A stretch of 8,682 bases of DNA. It comes from Deltaproteobacteria bacterium. Its GTDB lineage: Bacteria; Desulfobacterota; DSM-4660; Desulfatiglandales; Desulfatiglandaceae. A program made the translations under genes and the position numbers. Below the pieces are notes generated by a model. That model did no database searches and was not told the DNA's origin. It saw nothing but the letters and a program-made list of their open reading frames with translations. Location: the NCBI GenBank assembly GCA_021159525.1, contig JAGHEC010000258.1:1-8682 (forward strand), in the 5' to 3' direction. Of this stretch, positions 1 to 6,691 are shown one piece after another; position 1 is the first letter of the stretch, and every line of letters begins with the position of its first letter.

Positions 1-2
1 GT

Positions 3-127
3 TGGCAGGCGGGTGTCCCCCGCAGATAAGTCACTCAAGAGACCAGCCCGGAGGCCCGGAGCGGAAGAAAAATTCTTCTGCCCCGGCACTAGGTTCGCAG
101 TTATCCCCCTAATTATTGAGGTGATAC
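3..127 (+). repeat. Left copy of perfect 125-bp inverted repeat
   Basis: Bases 3-127 are the exact reverse complement of 8558-8682; base i pairs with base 8685-i, and the first mismatch is at 128. The copy sits just downstream of the dxs stop codon. It contains a small hairpin at 9-23 (GCGGG/CCCGC) and a larger imperfect palindrome at 56-86. A GG-N10-GC sigma-54-like site at 84-98 would point rightward here, antisense to dxs. No open reading frame of note lies inside. It could be a dispersed genomic repeat, a duplicated usp leader, or a contig-end artefact. The identity is certain; its meaning is not. Confidence 0.95.
56..86. repeat. 31-base quasi-palindrome inside the inverted repeat
   Basis: The arms 56-69 and 73-86 pair around a three-base A-loop with one mismatch (60/82) and one G-T wobble (63/79). 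The core is GAAGAA-AAA-TTCTTC, flanked on both sides by variants of GC.CCGG. As RNA or single-stranded DNA it would form a stable 14-position stem. It is not followed by a U-run on either strand, so it is not a textbook intrinsic terminator. The mirror copy lies at 8599-8629. Confidence 0.8.
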
Positions 128-158
128 GCGGTCTCAAAAATAGACGATTTCTCACGGA

Positions 159-2048
159 TCAAAGGATGCTTTTGGCCTCTTTGATGATCCCGGCACTGTC
201 AAGTCCGTATTTCGACCTCAGGAGATCCTGGGGTCCATGCTCCACGAATTTGTCAGGAAGACCGATTCTCCTCACGCGCACATCGCTTAATCCGGTGTCA
301 TTGAAAAGCTCCAGCAAGGCCCCGCCAAAGCCTCCCTGCCGGACGTTCTCCTCCACTGTCAGGACACGGCGTGAGGAGGCGGCCATATCTGCCAAGGCGT
401 TATCAAGGGGTTTGACAAATCGGCAGTTCACCACGCCCACGGAGACCCCTTCCTTTTCCAGGACGGCAGCCGCTTCAAGGGACGGGGTGACCATGCTCCC
501 CAGGGCAAAGATCTGCAAGTCCTCTCCTTCCTTGAGGACCTCTGCTTTGCCCATAGGAAGCAGCTGGCAGTCACGGTCTATGGCCGCGCCGACCCCTTTC
601 CCCCGGGGGTATCGGATGGCCACAGGTCCAGGATGTTGCAAGGCCGTGTAGAGCATGTGCCGCAGCTCGTTTTCGTCCTTGGGGGCCATAAAGGTGATGT
701 TGGGTAGGCTGCGCAGATAGGTGATGTCAAAGTGGCCGTGATGGGTCGGCCCGTCCTCGCCCACAAGGCCGCCCCTGTCTATGGCAAACACCACGGGCAG
801 GCAGGGAAGACAGACATCGTGGATGATCTGGTCATAGGCCCTTTGAAGAAAGGTGGAATAGATGGCCTCCACGGGTCTGAACCCTTCCGTGGCCAGCCCT
901 GCTGCAAAGGTCACGGCATGCTGCTCTGCAATGCCCACATCCAGAAACCGGGTCGGAAAGGCCCTGGAAAAGGCAGACAGGCCGGTTCCTTCAGGCATGG
1001 CCGCGGTGATCGCAAAAATCCGGTCGTCTTTCCGGGCCAGATCCACCATAGTGCTTCCAAAAATGGAGGTGTAGGAAGGCGGCCCTTTGGGTTTGTCCAC
1101 GGGAGGCGAACCGGTCGGGATTTCGAACGATCCCACCCCGTGGAAATAGGCAGGGTCCTTTTCTGCAAAGTCATACCCCTTGCCCTTCACGGTCAGGGTA
1201 TGGATCAAGACCGGCCCCTTAAGATGGGCGGCGTTGGTGAAGGCCTCGATGAGCCGGTCCAGCCGGTGGCCCCGGATCGGTCCGATATATGTGAATTTAA
1301 AGGCCTCGAACATCATGCCCGGCGTAAAAAAGGTGATGAACGAATCTTCGCTCTTGCGCACAAAACTCAGGATATTGTCGCCCACACCCGGGAGGGACCT
1401 GATGAAGTTTTCCAGATCCTTCCTCAGATTCACAAAACGTTTTCCGGCCATCTTCCGGCTGATAAACGAGGAAAAGGCCCCCACATTGGGGGCGATGGAC
1501 ATGGCATTGTCGTTCAGGACCACGATCACGTCCTTCTCGGTCTCCCCGGCCTGGTTCAGGCCTTCAAAGGCCATGCCCGCTGTCATCGACCCGTCTCCGA
1601 TGACCGCAATCACCTTGCTCTTTTCACCCTTGAGCTCCTTGGCGGTCGCAATCCCGAGGCCCGCGGAAATGGAGGTACTGCTGTGCCCCGTGTCAAATGT
1701 ATCGTAAGGGCTTTCGGACCGTTTGGGGAATCCGCTGATTCCGCCATAGGTTCTCAGGGTGTGAAACCGGTCCCTTCGCCCGGTAATCAACTTGTGCGCA
1801 TAGGCCTGGTGTCCCACATCCCAGATGATCTTGTCCGTAGGGGCATCAAAAACATAATGAAGGGCAATGGCCAACTCCACGGCCCCCAGGCTGGGGGCCA
1901 GGTGACCGCCGGTCTTGGAGGTAGTCTCGATGATCTGTTTGCGGATCTCTTCTGCCAGCTTTTGAAGTTCGGTAAGGGAAAGATTTTTCAGATCCGCGGG
2001 GCTGTCGATGGCATCAAGCACCTTCTCTGTGTTGTTGGATTGGGTCAT
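159..2048 (-). CDS. dxs: 1-deoxy-D-xylulose-5-phosphate synthase
   Basis: This thiamine-diphosphate enzyme condenses pyruvate and glyceraldehyde 3-phosphate into DXP, the first step of the MEP isoprenoid pathway, in the cytoplasm. The 629-residue protein is full length for the family. Visible motifs are His49 in TGGHLAPSLG, GHQAY at 80-84, GHSSTSISAG at 121-130 and the ThDP-binding stretch opening with GDGSM at 151 and ending at the NDN of 179-181. The transketolase pyrimidine-domain AEQHA (catalytic Glu375) and DRGGLVGEDGPTHHG (424-438) follow, then a C-terminal transketolase domain to the end. Its ATG overlaps the ispA stop (ATGA), and only a weak purine-rich leader precedes it, so translation is probably coupled to ispA. 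It is the last gene of the xseB-ispA-dxs unit. Confidence 0.98.
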   Translation of the reverse strand: MTQSNNTEKVLDAIDSPADLKNLSLTELQKLAEEIRKQIIETTSKTGGHLAPSLGAVELAIALHYVFDAPTDKIIWDVGHQAYAHKLITGRRDRFHTLRTYGGISGFPKRSESPYDTFDTGHSSTSISAGLGIATAKELKGEKSKVIAVIGDGSMTAGMAFEGLNQAGETEKDVIVVLNDNAMSIAPNVGAFSSFISRKMAGKRFVNLRKDLENFIRSLPGVGDNILSFVRKSEDSFITFFTPGMMFEAFKFTYIGPIRGHRLDRLIEAFTNAAHLKGPVLIHTLTVKGKGYDFAEKDPAYFHGVGSFEIPTGSPPVDKPKGPPSYTSIFGSTMVDLARKDDRIFAITAAMPEGTGLSAFSRAFPTRFLDVGIAEQHAVTFAAGLATEGFRPVEAIYSTFLQRAYDQIIHDVCLPCLPVVFAIDRGGLVGEDGPTHHGHFDITYLRSLPNITFMAPKDENELRHMLYTALQHPGPVAIRYPRGKGVGAAIDRDCQLLPMGKAEVLKEGEDLQIFALGSMVTPSLEAAAVLEKEGVSVGVVNCRFVKPLDNALADMAASSRRVLTVEENVRQGGFGGALLELFNDTGLSDVRVRRIGLPDKFVEHGPQDLLRSKYGLDSAGIIKEAKSIL

Positions 2049-2953
2049 TTCTTTCTCTTGATGATATACTGGGCTATGGAACGTAGGGGCTCGGCCCTGA
2101 CATCGAATGCACGCAGTTCCTCAATGGCGCCCTGAACCAGCTCCTCCTCGATCCTCCTGGATTCATCCAGCCCGAGCACCGCAGGATAAGTCATCTTGCC
2201 CTTTTTTTCATCGGCCCCGGCCTGTTTTCCCATGGTCTCGCTGTCGCCCTCAATATCCAAGATATCGTCCGAAATCTGAAAGGCCAACCCGATCTTCTCC
2301 CCGTAGGATAAAATGGACCGGCGCCGGGCCTCGCCGGCCCCGGCCAGAATCGCACCCGAGGCCACGGATGCCGCAATCATGGCGCCGGTCTTGTGGGTAT
2401 GCATGAATCTGACCACCTTCTGGTCGGCCGATTTGCCTTCCCACTGGATGTCAACGGCCTGTCCGCCCACCATTCCCTGATGACCGGCCGCCCGGGCAAT
2501 GAGCCGGATGGCCTGGACCAGGGTCCGGGGAGGAACCCGCTCCATTATTTCCGGAGACGTCATTAGGCTGAACGCCTCGGTCAGGAGCCCGTCCCCTGCC
2601 AGCAGGGCGATGGGATCGCCAAAGACCTTGTGATTCGTCGGCTTGCCCCGTCTCAGATCGTCATCATCCATCACAGGCAAATCGTCATGGATCAGGGAAT
2701 AGGTATGGATGAGTTCGAGAGCACAGGCCACCGGCAGGACATCGGTTCCGTTCCCGCCCACCGCCTCCGCACCGGCCATACAGAGAATCGGCCGCAGCCG
2801 CTTCCCGCCTGCAAACAGGCTGTAACGCATGGCCCTAATTAAATCAGAGGTCAGCCCGTTGGATTCGGGGAGACAGGCCTCAAGACCGGCATCCACCAGG
2901 AGTCTCTTTTCATTGAGATATGCCTTGAGATCAAACACCGCACCAGGGCTCAT
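2045..2953 (-). CDS. ispA: Farnesyl diphosphate synthase (short-chain polyprenyl synthase)
   Basis: The enzyme adds isopentenyl diphosphate to DMAPP and GPP to give farnesyl (possibly geranylgeranyl) diphosphate for quinone, undecaprenyl and related lipids. The 302-residue length is normal. Motifs are GGKRLRP (49-55), the first Asp-rich motif DDLPVMDDDD (90-99) with the four-residue spacing of bacterial type II FPP synthases, GGQ (163-165), KTG (188-190) and the second Asp-rich motif DDILD (229-233). A GGAG site lies about 7 bases before the ATG. The start overlaps the xseB stop and the stop overlaps the dxs start, each by four bases. Exact chain length (C15 versus C20) cannot be fixed from sequence alone; Tyr85, five residues before the first motif, favours a short product. 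Confidence 0.96.
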   Translation of the reverse strand: MSPGAVFDLKAYLNEKRLLVDAGLEACLPESNGLTSDLIRAMRYSLFAGGKRLRPILCMAGAEAVGGNGTDVLPVACALELIHTYSLIHDDLPVMDDDDLRRGKPTNHKVFGDPIALLAGDGLLTEAFSLMTSPEIMERVPPRTLVQAIRLIARAAGHQGMVGGQAVDIQWEGKSADQKVVRFMHTHKTGAMIAASVASGAILAGAGEARRRSILSYGEKIGLAFQISDDILDIEGDSETMGKQAGADEKKGKMTYPAVLGLDESRRIEEELVQGAIEELRAFDVRAEPLRSIAQYIIKRKK

Positions 2954-3189
2954 AATGTATCTCCGTTTGTCTCAAAGGGCGTTTCACTCAGCTTTCCACC
3001 GGCTTCCTTGATGAGGAGCGTGACCTTTTTTTCTGCCGCCTCAAGTTCCCGGGAGCAGAATTTAGCCAGGGCCATCCCTTCCTCAAAGGCCTTCAGGGAA
3101 TCATCCAGGGAAAGCTCGCCGGTCTCCAGACCCTGCACAATCGCCTCCAGTCGTTCCATTGCTTCTTCAAATTTTTTTTCGGCCATCAT
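2950..3189 (-). CDS. xseB: Exodeoxyribonuclease VII small subunit
   Basis: XseB pairs with XseA to form exonuclease VII, which degrades single-stranded DNA to oligonucleotides. The 79-residue protein shows the family signature: KFEEAMERLEAIVQGLETGE, then LSLDDSLKAFEEGMALAKFC, then a helical C-terminal part, all consistent with a small coiled-coil helical protein. Two ATG codons are adjacent (3187-3189 and 3184-3186). A GAGG site ends only one base before the first ATG, so the second is the slightly better spaced start. It is the first gene of a coupled unit with ispA and dxs. xseA, the usual neighbour, is absent from this window. The match is strong for such a short protein. Confidence 0.93.
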   Translation of the reverse strand: MMAEKKFEEAMERLEAIVQGLETGELSLDDSLKAFEEGMALAKFCSRELEAAEKKVTLLIKEAGGKLSETPFETNGDTL

Positions 3190-3232
3190 CCCTCGGGCGG
3201 CATATCGGGTTCAGGGGTCAATGCATATCAAA

Positions 3233-3261
3233 AGTGTATTATGACATTCGACTTCTGTCAA
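3233..3261 (-). promoter_or_regulatory. Predicted sigma-70 promoter of xseB-ispA-dxs
   Basis: On the minus strand a perfect -35 hexamer TTGACA (3256-3261) is followed after exactly 17 bases by TACACT (3233-3238), which matches 4 of 6 positions of TATAAT. Transcription would start near 3226, giving a leader of about 37 bases before xseB. This is the only gap between the synthetase beta gene and xseB, so a promoter is expected here. Confidence 0.6.
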
Positions 3262-3280
3262 TTCACAATGGATCCATGCT

Positions 3281-3298
3281 TCCTGTTCTCTCCTGTTC
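3281..3298 (-). promoter_or_regulatory. Direct repeat upstream of the xseB promoter
   Basis: The minus strand reads GAACAGGA-GA-GAACAGGA: two identical octamers with a 10-base period, one helical turn, lying 20-37 bases upstream of the -35 box. This is the geometry of a site bound by an activator on one face of the helix, but no regulator is identified and chance cannot be excluded. Confidence 0.25.
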
Positions 3299-3314
3299 AA
3301 AAGACCGCCTTGCA

Positions 3315-3992
3315 TTACCCCTCTTTCCGGTCCAGGACCACCAGGGCGTCAACAGCCACAGGCCGGCTTCCTCGAATAATGACCGGGTTGATGTCGATCT
3401 CCTTGACCGCATCATTTTCAAGCCCGATCTGTCCCACCTTGATGAGCATGTCCGAAAACATGTCCAAGTCAGCCGCCTCCATGCCGCGCACCGCCTCCAG
3501 GATCTTGTGTCCCTTGATATCCTTCATCATCTCCAGGGAGTCCCGCTTTTCCAGGGGGGCCACGCGAAAGGAGATATCCTTGAGGATCTCCGTGAATATG
3601 CCCCCCAGCCCGAACATGACGCACGGACCGAACTGGGGATCCCGGGTCAGCCCGATCACGAGTTCCCGCTGACCCTTCACCATCTCCTGTACCAAGATCT
3701 CAGGCCCCCGGCCCATTTGGCCCATGATCTCTTCAAGGGCAGATACGGCCTCGGCCTCGTTTCGGATGTCCACCTTGATGAGCCCTTTCTCAGTCTTGTG
3801 GGCGATCTCAGGGGAACACCCTTTCAAAACCAGCGGGTAACCGATCTGTCCGGCCGCAGCCTTGAGCCCGTTTAGATCATTCACCAGCGCCTCCCGGGTC
3901 ACGGGGATCCCGTAGGCAGACAAAACCTGTTTGGATTCGTATTCCGAGAGCATGTTCCGGCCTTGTGCCAATGCCTTTTCTATGATTTCCAT
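3315..3992 (-). CDS. ADP-forming acetate/acyl-CoA synthetase, beta (ATP-grasp) subunit
   Basis: The ATP-grasp subunit of the NDP-forming acyl-CoA synthetase family transfers phosphate between ADP and the enzyme, so that an acyl-CoA thioester is converted to free acid plus ATP. From the chosen start the protein is 225 residues, normal for a separate beta subunit. It shows LSEYESKQVLSAYGIPV (15-31), YPLVLKGCSPEIAHKTEKG (52-70) with His65 at the position of the family's beta-subunit histidine, GPCVMFGLGGIFTE (122-135) and EIDINPVI (198-205). The start at 3992 is chosen because AAGGAG (3999-4004) precedes it by six bases; a longer frame to 4052 adds 20 unrelated residues. It partners the alpha subunit upstream, from which it is separated by a GNAT relic. 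Substrate (acetate, aryl or branched acids) cannot be told from sequence. Confidence 0.92.
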   Translation of the reverse strand: MEIIEKALAQGRNMLSEYESKQVLSAYGIPVTREALVNDLNGLKAAAGQIGYPLVLKGCSPEIAHKTEKGLIKVDIRNEAEAVSALEEIMGQMGRGPEILVQEMVKGQRELVIGLTRDPQFGPCVMFGLGGIFTEILKDISFRVAPLEKRDSLEMMKDIKGHKILEAVRGMEAADLDMFSDMLIKVGQIGLENDAVKEIDINPVIIRGSRPVAVDALVVLDRKEG

Positions 3993-4026
3993 TCGCTTCT
4001 CCTTACGCACCACAATAAACGCCCGT

Positions 4027-4275
4027 TCATCCATACATAACGCCGATCTCACGGACCCCTATGCCTGAATTGTTCAATCTCGATTTAGACATTTGTTCCC
4101 TGACGATCCTTCCCCACTGCGGCACATCACGCACACGTGTCATTAAAAAGCCATGCCTTTCATATATCGACCGGGCCTGATCCAGCCCTTCAAAAATCCA
4201 GAGGCAGATCTGTTTGTACCCTGCCTTTTTGCTCAAATCAATGGCTTTTCGTAACCGTTCACGGGTGATTTTTGG
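4027..4275 (-). pseudogene. GNAT acetyltransferase C-terminal remnant
   Basis: An open frame, blocked upstream by a TGA at 4276-4278, encodes text like the C-terminal half of GNAT N-acetyltransferases, especially those fused to MarR-type regulators: RERLRKAIDLSKKAGY, then ICLWIFEGLDQARSIYERHG, then WGRIVREQ. These match the family's 'a..GY..i.LWt...l..Ar.lYe..GF' and 'WG....EQ' signatures. The N-terminal half with most of the acetyl-CoA site is missing, and no good ribosome binding site is seen; a TTG at 4236 is the only start-like codon nearby. It lies between the two synthetase subunits. A non-standard small protein is possible, but a decayed gene is more likely. Confidence 0.6.
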
Positions 4276-4350
4276 TCAGATTTGGGATTGTCTGCCTTAC
4301 GTAACAGCTCAATGAACAGGGGCAGATTGAGCTGATACAACGGGTCTAAA

Positions 4351-5745
4351 TTACTGCGTTCTGCCGACAGCCACCCTTCCCTGCCAGTAATCCCGTAGGA
4401 AACGCATGGCCTCCACGCTTTCCACCGGGTCGTCAAAGACCGGGAAAATATTAAGCTCCTTGAATTCCTCGATATGGCGGCGTTCCGAGAAAAAGCTCAA
4501 CGTTATAGGTTTATTATATTCCAGAGAAAGTTTTTTTGCAAAGCTCAGCATCTGTTCGGGAGAGCCGATACCGCCCCCAAAAATCTTCGCCATCTGAGGC
4601 TCATACATGAAGGACAGAACCAGTCCGTCGATCTCCTTCAGGGCCAGACACTGTTCCATGGCAAAGGCCAGGGCCTTGACGTTATGGACATCCCCGAAGT
4701 CCATGGGGTTGGACATGCGGATCACCGCGGCCCTGCGAAACCCCTCGATTTGTCGGATCAGTTCCTGGGGCAGGGGCGGGCACGCAAAACCATATCGCTC
4801 GCAGGCATCCCCCAAGATGACCGCAAAGCCACCGGACATGGATATGACCGCAAGCCGTTCCCCCTGGAGCGGTGGGAGCTGGAGGGCCTTGGCCGCGACC
4901 GTCATCTGCTGGAGCTTTTCCACCCGCACCATGCCAGCCTGTTTCAGCGCCCCTTTCACCACCGCATCATTGTTGGAAAGGGCGGCGGTATGCGAGTAGG
5001 CAATGGACGATGCCGTACTGCTGACATTGGACTTCAACACCACCATCGGCTTTTGCGATGCCCTGGCCAGCCGCATGAGTTGTTTGCCTTCCTGGATGCT
5101 CTCCAGGTACAGGTGGATTTGTTCGGTCTCCTCGTCTTCAAGGAGATATCGCACAAAATCAATCTCGTCCAGGTCCAGCTTGTTCCCCACACTGATGATC
5201 TTGGAAAACCCCACGTGGGCCTCTGAAAAGCAATAAGCGCATTGGGTGGTGACTCCCCCGCTTTGAACGATCACGCCCACGGGACCTTTTTTAAAGCTCG
5301 CGGGTTCCAGGGGATTGAACGGAGTAGCCAGACCCGAGCCGGGGCATATGACCCCGATGCAGTTGGGACCGATAAAGCGGATTTTGTAGCGCCTGGCCAC
5401 AGCGAGCATCTCTTTTTCCGCAGGATTGCCGGCATCCGTGAGCTCCCTGAAGCCTCCGGTGGAGATGACCGCCCGCCGTATCCCTTTTCGGCCGCAGATG
5501 TCGAGCGTCTGGCCCACAAACCGGGCCGGCACCAAAATTACGGCCAGGTCGATGGCCTGAGGCAAGGACTCGGGGTCAACGACAATAGGTATCCCCCGGA
5601 TAGTCCCCGGCTCACGGCCCACCGGATAGATGTCACCCTGGTAGCCGAAGGCCAGGGACTGAATTACAATATTCTTTGCCAGGTTTCCGGGGTGATCCGC
5701 CACGCCAAACACGGCCATGCTGGAAGGATAGAAAAATCGTTTCAT
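4351..5745 (-). CDS. ADP-forming acetate/acyl-CoA synthetase, alpha subunit
   Basis: The CoA-binding subunit of an NDP-forming acyl-CoA synthetase. In the known enzymes it passes acyl and phosphate groups through an active-site histidine. The 464-residue length is standard. The order is an N-terminal Rossmann CoA-binding domain (1-130, with SMAVFGVADHPGNLAKN at 9-25 and GPNCIG at 126-131), then two succinyl-CoA-ligase-like flavodoxin folds with QSGGV (161-165), GNKLDLDEIDF (187-197), LYLESIQEG (212-220) and the phosphohistidine loop SHTAALSN (251-258, His252). The start overlaps the iclR stop (ATGA), with GGGGA about 7 bases ahead. It is probably co-transcribed with and controlled by the IclR protein, and forms a heteromer with the beta subunit. 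In fermenters and many anaerobes this enzyme gains ATP from acyl-CoA; direction here is inferred. Confidence 0.93.
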   Translation of the reverse strand: MKRFFYPSSMAVFGVADHPGNLAKNIVIQSLAFGYQGDIYPVGREPGTIRGIPIVVDPESLPQAIDLAVILVPARFVGQTLDICGRKGIRRAVISTGGFRELTDAGNPAEKEMLAVARRYKIRFIGPNCIGVICPGSGLATPFNPLEPASFKKGPVGVIVQSGGVTTQCAYCFSEAHVGFSKIISVGNKLDLDEIDFVRYLLEDEETEQIHLYLESIQEGKQLMRLARASQKPMVVLKSNVSSTASSIAYSHTAALSNNDAVVKGALKQAGMVRVEKLQQMTVAAKALQLPPLQGERLAVISMSGGFAVILGDACERYGFACPPLPQELIRQIEGFRRAAVIRMSNPMDFGDVHNVKALAFAMEQCLALKEIDGLVLSFMYEPQMAKIFGGGIGSPEQMLSFAKKLSLEYNKPITLSFFSERRHIEEFKELNIFPVFDDPVESVEAMRFLRDYWQGRVAVGRTQ

Positions 5746-6518
5746 ATGGAATTCCCCATAAGATTGGAAATCTGTTCCGCGGTTTGCACCACCTGCCGGA
5801 TCACTCCCTCCCGCTCGTCCAGTTCAAGGCTGAAGATGGTGGCCGCAACCCCGACGCAGCCGGTCAATTGGTTTCGACAGTCATAGATCGGGGCGGCAAT
5901 CCGCCTGACCCCCTTGCGCAGCTCCTGGTCCTCAAGGGCGTATCCCGTTTCCATGACCTGTCCCAGTTCCTTTTCCAGCCGGTCCATGCAGGTAATGGTG
6001 TGCTCGGTGACCGCAGGAAGACCGATGGCGTTCAGGACCTTGCTCCGCTTCTCCGGCGTCATGTGGGCCAGATAGATCTTGCCTACAGCCACCGCATGAA
6101 GATACGGATAGGCGCTCCCGATGCGTGTGTATAGTCGGATCCCCTCGGTCCCCTCGACCTGCTCGATGAGGACGAGCTGATCCCGGTCCAGGGTGGAAAG
6201 CTCCACTGTCTTGTGTGTTCTTTGGGCTAATTGCTCCATGCACGGCCTGGCCACCGAGCGGAGGCGGATCTTGTCCTGAAGACGGTTCCCGAGGTAAAGG
6301 AGCCTCATTCCAAGGCGGTACGCGCCCCGCTTCCCGACCCTGTCCACAATGCCCCGATCACACAGGCTATTTAAGATACGAATGAGCGACTGCCTCGGTA
6401 TGGACAGCCGCGAAACCATCTCGGAAAGGGAGATATCCCCTTCGCACACGGCCAACAAGTCAATGATGTCCAAGGCCCGGTCCACAGCCGGGGCATGAGC
6501 TGAACCTTTTTGATTCAT
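5742..6518 (-). CDS. IclR-family transcriptional regulator
   Basis: A DNA-binding regulator of the IclR family, usually controlling catabolic or acid-utilisation genes in response to a small carboxylic ligand. The 258 residues hold an N-terminal winged helix-turn-helix (VDRALDIIDLLA at 12-23, helices about 30-52, wing to about 70), then the effector domain from about 85, with YLHAVAVGKIYLAH (139-152) and the signature GYALEDQELRKGVRRIAAPI (192-211). Its stop overlaps the start of the synthetase alpha gene, so it most likely governs that operon, and perhaps itself through the palindrome at 6526-6539. No Shine-Dalgarno sequence precedes the ATG; the start is supported by family length and N-terminal pattern. 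The ligand is unknown. Confidence 0.94.
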   Translation of the reverse strand: MNQKGSAHAPAVDRALDIIDLLAVCEGDISLSEMVSRLSIPRQSLIRILNSLCDRGIVDRVGKRGAYRLGMRLLYLGNRLQDKIRLRSVARPCMEQLAQRTHKTVELSTLDRDQLVLIEQVEGTEGIRLYTRIGSAYPYLHAVAVGKIYLAHMTPEKRSKVLNAIGLPAVTEHTITCMDRLEKELGQVMETGYALEDQELRKGVRRIAAPIYDCRNQLTGCVGVAATIFSLELDEREGVIRQVVQTAEQISNLMGNSI

Positions 6519-6525
6519 GACTGTA

Positions 6526-6539
6526 TACCATATATGGTA
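6526..6539. promoter_or_regulatory. Palindrome, candidate IclR operator
   Basis: TACCATATATGGTA is a perfect 14-base palindrome ending 7 bases before the IclR ATG, in an AT-rich patch that contrasts with the surrounding GC-rich DNA. IclR proteins bind short palindromes near their own promoters, so autoregulation is a reasonable inference. No clear -35/-10 pair could be fixed around it. Confidence 0.45.
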
Positions 6540-6608
6540 ATAGAAAGTCTATATGTGATATTAAACCGGTCCTTATTTTTCTTGAACGTATCAGGGAGAT
6601 CTCAAGCC

Positions 6609-6623
6609 CCCGTGAACGGTTAC
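6609..6623 (+). repeat. 15-base repeat shared with the GNAT relic
   Basis: CCCGTGAACGGTTAC occurs here on the plus strand and again on the minus strand at 4251-4265, exactly where recognisable GNAT homology begins. A 15-base match in a window of this size is unlikely by chance but not impossible. Confidence 0.45.
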
Positions 6624-6625
6624 CG

Positions 6626-6691
6626 ATTTTTCTTCTGCTCCGGACCTCCCGGCAGTCGCCTCAAAAAACCCGTCTGCCCCTATTTATTGAG
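6626..6691. repeat. Degenerate relative of the terminal repeat
   Basis: Bases 6626-6653 match 8612-8639 of the right repeat at 25 of 28 positions (ATTTTTCTTC.GCTCCGG and onward). Bases 6677-6691 match 106-120 of the left repeat at 14 of 15 (CCCCTA.TTATTGAG). The two blocks are in a different relative orientation than in the intact repeat, so this looks like a rearranged or decayed copy. It spans the intergenic gap and the 3' end of the rhomboid gene. Confidence 0.5.

Noticed and set aside
13..651. 212-codon plus-strand frame running out of the left repeat
   Set aside because: Most of it is antisense to the dxs C-terminal domain, and the first part is repeat sequence.
732..2135. 467-codon plus-strand frame opposite dxs
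   Set aside because: It lies fully antisense to a complete, motif-rich dxs gene, is rich in Gly, His and Pro as expected from reverse-strand GC-biased codons, and shows no domain.
3993..4052. 20-residue N-terminal extension of the synthetase beta subunit
   Set aside because: The strong AAGGAG site at 3999-4004 lies inside it, and family members begin near the residue chosen.
4279..4436. Frame ending in SPVNGYEKPLI between the alpha and beta genes
   Set aside because: Its first half is out of frame with the alpha gene and the remainder matches no family I can name; it is likely non-coding beside the GNAT relic.
4474..5226. 250-codon plus-strand frame opposite the synthetase alpha gene
   Set aside because: It is a shadow of a well-supported gene and has no recognisable protein family.
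5242..6134. Two plus-strand frames opposite the alpha and iclR genes
   Set aside because: Both are antisense shadows; the minus-strand genes have full domain support and correct overlaps.
6640..6680. Intrinsic terminator after the rhomboid gene
   Set aside because: The T-run on the minus strand lies within the end of the coding sequence and no stable stem directly precedes it; the CCGG/CCGG pairing nearby is too short.
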